Of a stretch of 64,000 bases of DNA, positions 56,402 through 64,000 are shown one piece after another. The translations under genes were made by a program, and so were the position numbers. Source of the stretch: Streptomyces rishiriensis. GTDB lineage: Bacteria > Actinomycetota > Actinomycetes > Streptomycetales > Streptomycetaceae. Under the pieces are notes generated by a model, which was not told the DNA's origin, made no database searches, and saw only the letters and a program-made list of their open reading frames with translations. The stretch is from positions 62,001-126,000 of the forward strand of contig NZ_BEWA01000028.1 in NCBI RefSeq assembly GCF_003112535.1, read 5' to 3'. Within the stretch, counting starts at the first letter, position 1. Every line of letters begins with the position of its first letter.

Positions 56402-57162
56402 GCGACGCGAACGGCACCCACGGCGCGAACGGCTCCTCGAACGGGGTGAACCCCGAGAAGGACCTCTCCGCCTCCAATCTCCCCGGCCAGCGCGGCCAGG
56501 GCGGGGAGGAGGTCCGCGTCCAGCGCGGAATGTTCGGCGCGGACAACGGCGGCGACACCTCCGGCTACGGCGGCCTGGTCCGCTCGATCCGGCTTCCGGG
56601 CGCCGCGAACCGCCCCTACGGCGGCTGGTTCGACGAGGTCGCCGACGAACTCGAGGGCGCGCTGGAGGAGCAGGGCCTGCTCCCCGAGAACGCGATCGAG
56701 AAGACGGTCGTCGACCGCGGCGAGCTCACCTTCCACATCGAGCGCGAGCACCTGCTGCGTGTCGCCCGCACGCTGCGCGACGACCCGGCCCTGCGCTTCG
56801 AACTGTGCACCGGCGTCTCCGGCGTCCACTACCCCAACGACAAGGGGCGCGAGCTGCACGCCGTCTACCACCTGCGCTCGATCACCCACAACCGGCTGAT
56901 CCGGCTGGAGGTCAGCGCCCCGGACGCCGAGCCGCGCATCCCGTCTCTGGTCTCCGTGTATCCCACGAACGACTGGCACGAGCGCGAGACCTACGACTTC
57001 TTCGGAATCGTCTTCGACGGTCACCCGGCCCTGACGCGGATCATGATGCCCGACGACTGGCCGGGCCATCCGCAGCGCAAGGACTACCCCCTCGGCGGCA
57101 TCCCCGTCGAGTACAAGGGCGCCCAGATCCCGGCTCCGGACCAGCGGAGGTCGTACTCATGA
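56398..57162 (+). CDS. nuoC: NADH-quinone oxidoreductase subunit C
   Basis: 254-residue 30-kDa subunit. The first 75 residues are an actinobacterial Gly/Asn-rich extension. The core domain follows, with the signature ERETYDFFGIVFDGHP near 200 and the RKDYPL end. It is not fused to nuoD, unlike in E. coli. GTG start overlaps the nuoB stop, and the TGA overlaps the nuoD ATG. Confidence 0.96.
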   Translation: MSDANGTHGANGSSNGVNPEKDLSASNLPGQRGQGGEEVRVQRGMFGADNGGDTSGYGGLVRSIRLPGAANRPYGGWFDEVADELEGALEEQGLLPENAIEKTVVDRGELTFHIEREHLLRVARTLRDDPALRFELCTGVSGVHYPNDKGRELHAVYHLRSITHNRLIRLEVSAPDAEPRIPSLVSVYPTNDWHERETYDFFGIVFDGHPALTRIMMPDDWPGHPQRKDYPLGGIPVEYKGAQIPAPDQRRSYS

Positions 57163-58481
57163 GCACGCAGTCAGCATCCGCCCGTGAGACCACCGAGGGC
57201 ACGGTATACACGGTCACCGGTGGGGACTGGGACGAGGTCGTGCAGTCCGCGGCCCGCGCCGACGACGAGCGCATCGTCGTCAACATGGGCCCCCAGCACC
57301 CCTCCACCCATGGCGTCCTGCGCCTCATCCTGGAGATCGAGGGCGAGACGGTCACCGAGGCCCGCTGCGGCATCGGCTATCTCCACACCGGCATCGAGAA
57401 GAACCTCGAGTACCGCACGTGGACCCAGGGCACCACGTTCGTGACGCGCATGGATTACCTGACGTCCTTCTTCAACGAGACCGCCTACTGTCTCGCCGTC
57501 GAGAAGCTCCTGGGCGTAGAGGACCAGATCACGGAGCGAGCCAAGATCATCCGGGTGCTCCTGATGGAGCTGAACCGGCTGTCCTCCCACCTGGTGTGCA
57601 TCGCCACCGGCGGTATGGAGCTCGGCGCCACCACGATCATGATCTACGGATTCCGTGATCGTGAAATGATTCTCGACATCTACGAGCTCATCACGGGCCT
57701 GCGGATGAACCACGCGTACATCCGCCCCGGCGGACTCGCCCAGGACCTGCCGCCCGGCGCGGTGGACCAGATCCGCGAGTTCGTGAAGAAGATGAAGAAG
57801 AACCTCCCCGAGTACGACAAGCTCGCCACCGGGAACCCCATCTTCAAGGCCCGTATGCAGGACGTCGGCTATCTCGACCTGGCCGGCTGCATGGCGCTCG
57901 GCGCCACCGGCCCGATCCTGCGCTCCACCGGCCTGCCCCACGACCTGCGCAAGACACAGCCCTACTGCGACTACGAGACGTACGACTTCGACGTCCCGAC
58001 CGCGGACTCCTGCGACTCCTACGGCCGCTTCCTCATCCGCCTGGAGGAGATGCGGCAGTCGCTGCGGATCGTGGAGCAGTGCCTGGACCGGCTGCAGCCC
58101 GGTCCGGTCATGGTCGCCGACCGGAAGATCGCCTGGCCCGCCCAGCTCGCACTGGGCCCCGACGGTCTCGGCAACTCCCTCGACCACATCAAGAAGATCA
58201 TGGGCACCTCCATGGAGGCCCTGATCCACCACTTCAAGCTGGTCACCGAGGGCTTCCGCGTGCCGCCGGGCCAGGCGTACGCGGCGGTCGAGTCGCCCAA
58301 GGGCGAACTCGGGGTGCACGCCGTCTCCGACGGAGGCACCCGCCCCTACCGGGTCCACTTCCGGGACCCGTCCTTCACCAACCTGCAGGCCATGGCGGCG
58401 ATGTGCGAAGGCGGCCAGGTCGCCGACGTCATCGTCGCCGTCGCGTCCATCGACCCCGTGATGGGAGGCGTCGACCGGTGA
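57159..58481 (+). CDS. nuoD: NADH-quinone oxidoreductase subunit D
   Basis: 440-residue 49-kDa subunit, related to NiFe-hydrogenase large subunits, lining the quinone pocket. Conserved N-M-G-P-Q-H-P-S-T-H-G at about 47-57, RIGYLHTGIEK near 80 and the final DPVMGGVDR are all present. The quinone-binding His and Tyr region is intact. ATG at 57159, ATGA overlap with nuoC. Confidence 0.97.
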   Translation: MSTQSASARETTEGTVYTVTGGDWDEVVQSAARADDERIVVNMGPQHPSTHGVLRLILEIEGETVTEARCGIGYLHTGIEKNLEYRTWTQGTTFVTRMDYLTSFFNETAYCLAVEKLLGVEDQITERAKIIRVLLMELNRLSSHLVCIATGGMELGATTIMIYGFRDREMILDIYELITGLRMNHAYIRPGGLAQDLPPGAVDQIREFVKKMKKNLPEYDKLATGNPIFKARMQDVGYLDLAGCMALGATGPILRSTGLPHDLRKTQPYCDYETYDFDVPTADSCDSYGRFLIRLEEMRQSLRIVEQCLDRLQPGPVMVADRKIAWPAQLALGPDGLGNSLDHIKKIMGTSMEALIHHFKLVTEGFRVPPGQAYAAVESPKGELGVHAVSDGGTRPYRVHFRDPSFTNLQAMAAMCEGGQVADVIVAVASIDPVMGGVDR

Positions 58482-59365
58482 CCACCTCTTCTTCCGAGCG
58501 GGGCGTCAGCCTGGGCATGCCCGAGCTGCCCGCGCCCGCCTACCCGGACGACGTCCGAGCCCGGCTGGAGGCGGACGCGCGCGAGATCATCGCCCGCTAC
58601 CCCGACTCCCGGTCCGCGCTCCTGCCGTTGCTGCACCTCGTGCAGTCGGAGGAGGGACACGTCACGCGCACCGGGATGCGGTTCTGCGCGGACGTGCTCG
58701 ACCTGACGACGGCCGAGGTCACGGCGGTCGCCACCTTCTACACCATGTACCGCCGCCGCCCCAGCGGCGACTACCAGGTGGGCGTGTGCACCAACACGCT
58801 GTGCGCGGTGATGGGCGGCGACGCGATCTTCGAGGGGCTCCAGGAGTACCTGGGTGTCGGCAACGGTGAGACCACCGACGACGGAAAGATCACTCTGGAG
58901 CACATCGAGTGCAACGCGGCCTGCGACTTCGCGCCGGTCGTGATGGTCAACTGGGAGTTCTTCGACAACCAGACCGTGCAGAGCGCGAAGCGCCTGGTCG
59001 ACGACCTGCGGATCGGACGCACCGTCTCACCCACGCGAGGTGCGCCGCTGTGCACCTTCAAGGAGACCGCTCGGATCCTGGCGGGCTTCCCCGACGAGCG
59101 GGAGGGGGCCGTCGAGGCGAGCGGCGGAGCGGGACCGGCGTCGCTGGTGGGTCTTCGCCTGGCAAGGGGAGAGACCGCACCCGCGCGCGTGGTCCATCCG
59201 CGCGACGGCGGCCCGCACGAGGAGCCGCAGGGCAGGACGCCGAGCGACGCGACGCCGCACGACCCGTCGCCCGGCGAGCACCTGAGTTCGCATGACGCGC
59301 CGCAGGACACGTCGGCCTCCGACCCCGCCCACCCGGCAGGGCCTACCGCCGAGGAGGGGGAGTGA
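58478..59365 (+). CDS. nuoE: NADH-quinone oxidoreductase subunit E
   Basis: 295-residue 24-kDa subunit binding 2Fe-2S cluster N1a through Cys in VCTNTLC and ECNAAC segments (near 105 and 146). The first 190 residues are the usual domain. The remaining 100 are a low-complexity Pro/Asp/His-rich tail, longer than in E. coli. GTG at 58478 overlaps nuoD. The stop overlaps the nuoF start. Confidence 0.95.
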   Translation: MTTSSSERGVSLGMPELPAPAYPDDVRARLEADAREIIARYPDSRSALLPLLHLVQSEEGHVTRTGMRFCADVLDLTTAEVTAVATFYTMYRRRPSGDYQVGVCTNTLCAVMGGDAIFEGLQEYLGVGNGETTDDGKITLEHIECNAACDFAPVVMVNWEFFDNQTVQSAKRLVDDLRIGRTVSPTRGAPLCTFKETARILAGFPDEREGAVEASGGAGPASLVGLRLARGETAPARVVHPRDGGPHEEPQGRTPSDATPHDPSPGEHLSSHDAPQDTSASDPAHPAGPTAEEGE

Positions 59366-60714
59366 TGACCTTGGCACCCGAGCTGAAAGGCAGCAGCCCC
59401 GAGAAGCTGCTCGCACCCGTGCTGTCGGCCTTCTGGGACGAGGACAAGTCCTGGAGCCTCGACGTCTACCGGAGGCACGAAGGGTACGAGGGCCTGCGCA
59501 AGGCGCTCGCCATGTCACCGGACGACCTGATCGCGTACGTCAAGGACTCCGGTCTGCGAGGGCGGGGCGGCGCGGGATTCCCCACCGGAATGAAATGGCA
59601 GTTCATTCCCCAGGGGGATGGAAAGCCGCACTATCTAGTTGTCAACGCCGACGAATCGGAGCCCGGGACCTGCAAGGACATCCCGCTCCTCTTCGCGAAC
59701 CCGCACAGCCTCATCGAGGGCATTGTGATCGCGTGTTATGCCATCAGGTCGTCTCATGCCTTCATCTATCTTCGCGGTGAAGTCGTCCCTGTTCTGCGGC
59801 GGTTGCACGAGGCCGTGCGCGAGGCCCACGCGGCGGGCTACCTCGGCGAGAACATCCTGGGCAGCGGACTCGACCTCCAACTCACCGTGCACGCCGGCGC
59901 CGGCGCGTACATCTGCGGTGAGGAGACCGCACTGCTCGATTCGCTCGAAGGCCGCCGTGGTCAACCGCGGCTCCGTCCCCCCTTTCCTGCGGTGGCGGGC
60001 CTCTATGCGTGCCCGACTGTGGTGAATAACGTCGAGTCGATCGCGTCAGTTCCCGCGATCCTGCAAAAAGGCAAGGAATGGTTCAGGTCGATGGGAAGCG
60101 AGAAGTCCCCGGGCTTCACGCTCTACTCCCTCAGCGGCCATGTCTCCAGCCCCGGCCAGTACGAGGCCCCGCTCGGCATCACGCTGCGGCAGCTCCTGGA
60201 GATGAGCGGCGGAATGCGACCCGGGCACCGGCTCAAGTTCTGGACGCCGGGCGGCTCCTCGACGCCGATGTTCACCGACGAGCACCTCGACGTCCCTCTT
60301 GACTACGAAGGAGTGGGCGCCGCGGGTTCCATGCTCGGCACGAAAGCTCTGCAGTGCTTCGACGAGACCACGTGCGTCGTGCGAGCCGTGACCCGCTGGA
60401 CCGAGTTCTACGCCCACGAGTCCTGCGGCAAGTGCACCCCGTGCCGCGAAGGCACCTACTGGCTCGTGCAGTTGCTGAGGGACATCGAGGCCGGCAAGGG
60501 GGTCATCTCCGACCTCGACAAGCTCAACGACATCGCCGACAACATCAACGGCAAGTCCTTCTGCGCCCTCGGCGACGGCGCCGCCTCGCCGATCTTCTCC
60601 TCGCTGAAGTACTTCCGCGAGGAGTACGAAGAGCACATCACGGGCCGGGGCTGCCCCTTCGACCCGGCCAAGTCGACGGCCTGGGCGGACAAGCACACGG
60701 AGGTGAACGCATGA
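59362..60714 (+). CDS. nuoF: NADH-quinone oxidoreductase subunit F
   Basis: 450-residue 51-kDa NADH-binding subunit with FMN and cluster N3. GRGGAGFPTG (near 67) binds NADH, the FMN loop is near AYICGEETALL, and cluster ligands are in S-C-G-K-C-T-P-C (near 355) plus a later Cys. Starts are GTG 59362 or ATG 59365, both after GGAGG. The stretch 59580-59830 uses less GC-rich codons (CTA, CTT, TTC/TCT, TAT) than its neighbours, an oddity noted separately. Confidence 0.96.
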   Translation: MMTLAPELKGSSPEKLLAPVLSAFWDEDKSWSLDVYRRHEGYEGLRKALAMSPDDLIAYVKDSGLRGRGGAGFPTGMKWQFIPQGDGKPHYLVVNADESEPGTCKDIPLLFANPHSLIEGIVIACYAIRSSHAFIYLRGEVVPVLRRLHEAVREAHAAGYLGENILGSGLDLQLTVHAGAGAYICGEETALLDSLEGRRGQPRLRPPFPAVAGLYACPTVVNNVESIASVPAILQKGKEWFRSMGSEKSPGFTLYSLSGHVSSPGQYEAPLGITLRQLLEMSGGMRPGHRLKFWTPGGSSTPMFTDEHLDVPLDYEGVGAAGSMLGTKALQCFDETTCVVRAVTRWTEFYAHESCGKCTPCREGTYWLVQLLRDIEAGKGVISDLDKLNDIADNINGKSFCALGDGAASPIFSSLKYFREEYEEHITGRGCPFDPAKSTAWADKHTEVNA

Positions 60715-63215
60715 CGGTGACCACCAGCGCTCCCTCCGGAGGCGGCGAAGCGGCGGTCCCACCGGAAGACCTCGTCACGCTGAGCATCGACGGCGCCGAG
60801 ATCAGCGTGCCCAAGGGCACCCTGGTCATCCGGGCCGCCGAGCAGCTCGGCATCGAGATCCCCCGCTTCTGCGACCATCCCCTCCTCGATCCGGCCGGCG
60901 CCTGCCGGCAGTGCATCGTCGAGGTCGAGGGCCAGCGCAAGCCCATGGCGTCCTGCACCATCACCTGCACGGACGGCATGGTGGTGAAGACCCACCTCAC
61001 CTCGCCCGCCGCCGAGAAGGCGCAGCACGGCGTGATGGAGCTGCTCCTCATCAACCACCCGCTGGACTGTCCGGTCTGCGACAAGGGCGGCGAGTGCCCC
61101 CTGCAGAACCAGGCCATGTCGCACGGCCAGGCCGAGTCCCGGTTCGAGGGCCGCAAGCGCACATACGAGAAGCCCGTCCCGATCTCGACGCAGGTGCTGC
61201 TCGACCGCGAGCGGTGCGTGCTGTGCGCCCGCTGCACCCGGTTCTCCAACCAGGTGGCGGGCGACCCGATGATCGAGCTGATCGAGCGGGGCGCGCTCCA
61301 GCAGGTCGGCACCGGCGAGGGCGACCCCTTCGAGTCGTACTTCTCCGGCAACACCATCCAGATCTGCCCCGTCGGCGCGCTGACCTCGGCGGCCTACCGG
61401 TTCCGCTCCCGGCCCTTCGACCTGGTCTCCTCGCCGTCGGTCTGCGAGCACTGCTCCGGCGGCTGCGCCACACGCACCGACCACCGGCGCGGCAAGGTCA
61501 TGCGGCGCCTGGCCGCCAACGACCCCGAGGTCAACGAGGAGTGGATCTGCGACAAGGGGCGGTTCGCCTTCCGGTACGCGCAACAGCGGGACCGGCTGGA
61601 GACGCCCCTGGTGCGCAACGCCGAGGGAGACCTCGTGCCGGCTTCCTGGCCGGAGGCGTTGCAGATCGCGGCCCAGGGGCTGCTCGCCTCGCGTGGCAGG
61701 ACCGGCGTCCTGACCGGCGGCCGGCTCACCATCGAGGACGCCTACGCGTACAGCAAGTTCGCGCGCGTGGCGCTCGACACCAACGACATCGACTTCCGCG
61801 CGCGGGTGCACAGCAGTGAGGAGGCCGACTTCCTGGCCGCCCACGTCGCCGGCCGCGGCCGTGACCTCGACGGCGGGGGCGTCACGTACGCCCTCCTGGA
61901 GAAGGCGCCCGCGGTCCTGCTGGCCGGGTTCGAGTCGGAGGAGGAGGCGCCCGGCGTCTTCCTGCGGTTGCGCAAGGCCTGGCGCAAGCACGGGCAGCGG
62001 GTGTTCTCGCTGGCCACCCACGCCACCCGCGGCCTCGACAAGGCGGGCGGCACGCTGCTGCCGGCCGCTCCGGGCACCGAGACGGAGTGGCTGGACGCGC
62101 TCGCGAGCGGTGCCGGCCTGCAGGACGCGGGCGGCACGGCCGCCGAGGCGCTGCGGACCCCGGGCGCGGTGATCGTCGTCGGAGAGCGGCTCGCCGGGGT
62201 GCCCGGTGCTCTCACCGCCGCGGTGCGGGCCGCCGCGGAGACCGGCGCCCGGCTGGTGTGGATTCCGCGCCGGGCGGGCGAGCGGGGCGCGATCGAGGCG
62301 GGCGCACTGCCCTCGCTGCTGCCGGGCGGCCGCCCGGCCACCGACCCCCGCGCGCGGGTCGAGGTCGCCGCGGCCTGGGGCCTGGCCGAACTCCCGCACC
62401 GCTACGGCCGTGACACCGGACAGATCGTCGAGGCGGCGGTGTCCGGCGAACTGCAGGCGCTGCTCGTCGCGGGCGTCGAGGTCGCGGACCTGCCCGACCC
62501 GGCACGCGCGCGTGCCGCGCTGGCTGAGGCCGGCTTCGTGGTGTCGCTGGAGCTGCGGCCCGGCGAGGTCACCGAGCACGCCGACGTCGTCCTGCCCGTG
62601 GCCGCGGTCGCCGAGAAGGCCGGCGCGTTCCTCAACTGGGAGGGCAGGGTGCGCTTCTTCGAGGCGGCGCTGAAGCCCGACCAGATGACCCGCCGCGGGG
62701 CGCCGTCCGACGCGCGCGTGCTGCAGATGCTCGCGGACGCCATGGACGTCCATCTCGGACTGCCGGACCTGCGCACCGCGCGCGCGGAGCTCGACCGGCT
62801 CGGAGCCTGGGACGGCCCGCGGGCCGCCGCTCCCGCGGAGACGGCCGCTCAGCTGCCGCGACCCGCTGCCGGGGAGGCGGTGCTCGCCGGGCACCGTCTG
62901 CTGCTCGACCAGGGCGTTCTGCAGCGGGGCGACGAGGCGCTCGCCGGGACCCGGCACGCCGCACGCGCGCGTGTGTCTGCCGCCACGGCCGCCGAGGCAG
63001 GCGTCAAGGACGGTGACCTGCTCGCCGTCACCGGCCCCGCCGGGGCGGTCGAACTGCCGCTGCAGATCACCGAGATGCCCGACCGGGTCGTCTGGCTGCC
63101 GCTGAACTCCACCGGCAGGGGCGTCGCATCCGATGCCGGGGCCACGCCCGGTTCCCTCGTCCGCATCGGCCCGGCGACGCTCGGCGCCGACGCCCCCAAG
63201 GAGGTGGAGGCATGA
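60711..63215 (+). CDS. nuoG: NADH-quinone oxidoreductase subunit G
   Basis: 834-residue 75-kDa subunit. The N-terminal ferredoxin domain has CDHPLLDPAGACRQC (N1b), then C-P-V-C-D-K-G-G-E-C (N5 region) and C-V-L-C-A-R-C-T (N4). A molybdopterin-oxidoreductase-like domain begins with VCEHCSGGCA (near 245), which includes the extra N7-type cysteines found in some bacteria. The rest is the pterin-fold domain without a likely cofactor. ATG at 60711 overlaps nuoF, and the stop overlaps nuoH. Confidence 0.96.
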   Translation: MTVTTSAPSGGGEAAVPPEDLVTLSIDGAEISVPKGTLVIRAAEQLGIEIPRFCDHPLLDPAGACRQCIVEVEGQRKPMASCTITCTDGMVVKTHLTSPAAEKAQHGVMELLLINHPLDCPVCDKGGECPLQNQAMSHGQAESRFEGRKRTYEKPVPISTQVLLDRERCVLCARCTRFSNQVAGDPMIELIERGALQQVGTGEGDPFESYFSGNTIQICPVGALTSAAYRFRSRPFDLVSSPSVCEHCSGGCATRTDHRRGKVMRRLAANDPEVNEEWICDKGRFAFRYAQQRDRLETPLVRNAEGDLVPASWPEALQIAAQGLLASRGRTGVLTGGRLTIEDAYAYSKFARVALDTNDIDFRARVHSSEEADFLAAHVAGRGRDLDGGGVTYALLEKAPAVLLAGFESEEEAPGVFLRLRKAWRKHGQRVFSLATHATRGLDKAGGTLLPAAPGTETEWLDALASGAGLQDAGGTAAEALRTPGAVIVVGERLAGVPGALTAAVRAAAETGARLVWIPRRAGERGAIEAGALPSLLPGGRPATDPRARVEVAAAWGLAELPHRYGRDTGQIVEAAVSGELQALLVAGVEVADLPDPARARAALAEAGFVVSLELRPGEVTEHADVVLPVAAVAEKAGAFLNWEGRVRFFEAALKPDQMTRRGAPSDARVLQMLADAMDVHLGLPDLRTARAELDRLGAWDGPRAAAPAETAAQLPRPAAGEAVLAGHRLLLDQGVLQRGDEALAGTRHAARARVSAATAAEAGVKDGDLLAVTGPAGAVELPLQITEMPDRVVWLPLNSTGRGVASDAGATPGSLVRIGPATLGADAPKEVEA

Positions 63216-64000
63216 GCCCGTACTTCGCCGCTGAAGACCTCTCGATGTTCGGCCGCGACCCCTGGTGGCTGGTCGTCGTCAAGGCGGTGTTCTGCTTCGC
63301 CTTCCTGATGCTGACCGTGCTGTTCTCCATCGTGTGGGAGCGCAAGGTCGTCGCCTGGATGCAGTTGCGCATCGGCCCCAACCGGCACGGCCCCTGGGGC
63401 ATGCTGCAGTCGCTCGCCGACGGCATCAAGCTGATGCTGAAGGAGGACCTGATCGTCAAACGCGCGGACAAGGTGGTGTACGTCCTCGCGCCGATCGTGG
63501 CGGCCATCCCGGCGTTCATGGCGATCGCGGTGATCCCCTTCGGCCCGGCCGGCAACGAGATCTCGATCTTCGGTCAGCGCACCACGATGCAGCTCACCGA
63601 CCTGCCGATCGCGATGCTCTACATCCTCGCGGTCGCCTCGGTCGGCATCTACGGCATCGTCCTGGCGGGCTGGAGCTCCGGCTCCACGTACCCGCTGCTG
63701 GGCGGCCTGCGCTCGTGTGCGCAGATGATCTCCTACGAGATCGCCATGGGCGCCGCGTTCGCCTCGGTGTTCCTCTACTCGGGGTCGATGTCGACGTCGA
63801 CGATCGTGGAGCAGCAGCACGACCGCTGGTACATCCTCCTGCTGCCGGTCTCCTTCATCCTGTACATCGTCACGATGGTCGGCGAGACCAACCGCGCCCC
63901 GTTCGACATGCCGGAGTCCGAGGGCGACCTGGTCGGCGGCTTCAACACCGAGTACTCGTCGATCAAGTTCGCGATGTTCATGCTCGCCGAGTACGTGAAC
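63212..64000 (+). CDS. nuoH: NADH-quinone oxidoreductase subunit H (partial)
   Basis: First 263 residues of the membrane subunit next to the quinone cavity; the gene continues past the window. Conserved loops are IVWERKVVAWMQLRIGPNRHGPWG near 41-64, LKEDL near 77 and GETNRAPFDMPE near 225, which contributes charged residues to the quinone channel. The remaining nuo genes should follow to the right. Confidence 0.96.
   Translation, partial: MSPYFAAEDLSMFGRDPWWLVVVKAVFCFAFLMLTVLFSIVWERKVVAWMQLRIGPNRHGPWGMLQSLADGIKLMLKEDLIVKRADKVVYVLAPIVAAIPAFMAIAVIPFGPAGNEISIFGQRTTMQLTDLPIAMLYILAVASVGIYGIVLAGWSSGSTYPLLGGLRSCAQMISYEIAMGAAFASVFLYSGSMSTSTIVEQQHDRWYILLLPVSFILYIVTMVGETNRAPFDMPESEGDLVGGFNTEYSSIKFAMFMLAEYVN

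Noticed and set aside
60456..62957. 833-residue minus-strand open frame opposite nuoF/nuoG
   Set aside because: Shadow frame; nuoF and nuoG have intact Fe-S motifs on the plus strand.

Overview
The window is a high-GC actinobacterial chromosome segment, almost certainly Streptomyces. Reasons: codon third positions are nearly all G or C, GTG starts and ATGA/GTGA gene overlaps are frequent, TTA codons are rare and confined to accessory genes, menaquinone is made by the futalosine route, a helix-turn-helix/DUF397 regulatory locus is present, and respiratory genes cluster. No rRNA, tRNA, insertion sequence or CRISPR array was seen. Species cannot be named from this stretch.

Layout. 1-6000: end of an unassigned gene, a deacetylase-like lipoprotein, and the cytochrome c biogenesis (system II) operon resA-ccdA-resB-resC. 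6100-13500: small membrane and hypothetical genes, a CDP-alcohol phosphotransferase-like protein, a cytidine/cytosine-type deaminase, a TPR-like protein, an alpha/beta hydrolase, and an Scr1/WhiJ-type regulator with two DUF397 genes. 13684-18596: menaquinone genes mqnL-mqnP-mqnM, an Lrp regulator and mqnE. 18600-26427: GNAT, DUF4229 and TetR genes, then a lipid locus (MaoC, large FabG, divergent thiolase, acyl-CoA ligase) arranged like htdX-fabG4/fadA2 of mycobacteria.

26578-37514 is an accessory island and the most interesting part. Its core, 29437-34225, is a four-gene operon for a GGPP synthase, a terpene cyclase that I recognise as CotB2 (cyclooctat-9-en-7-ol synthase), and two P450s matching CotB3 and CotB4: the cyclooctatin (5-8-5 fusicoccane-type diterpene) pathway. 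Around it lie genes not in the four-gene cyclooctatin cluster as I know it: an acyl-CoA dehydrogenase, two more P450s, a TetR regulator and a PapA-type HHxxxDG acyltransferase. The prediction is a further oxidised and acylated cyclooctatin relative. Control elements seen there include two matching palindromes before the TetR gene, TTA (bldA) codons in two genes, and a 9-copy heptamer repeat.

37611-44735: methyltransferase, cold-shock protein, mqnA, a Ser/Thr kinase, a prepilin-peptidase-like protein with a 12-unit repeat, mqnC and a shortened amidohydrolase-like protein. 44766-50217: GH18-like lipoprotein and a cell-surface polysaccharide set (a MatB-like deacetylase/glycosyltransferase plus acyltransferase). 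50250-53377: menG and a GGR/MenJ-type reductase with small genes between. 53925-54728: NlpC/P60 hydrolase. 55473 to the end: nuoABCDEFG and most of nuoH, with a good Rex-type operator before nuoA. Menaquinone synthesis, cytochrome c assembly and NADH dehydrogenase thus lie together, interrupted by the diterpene island.
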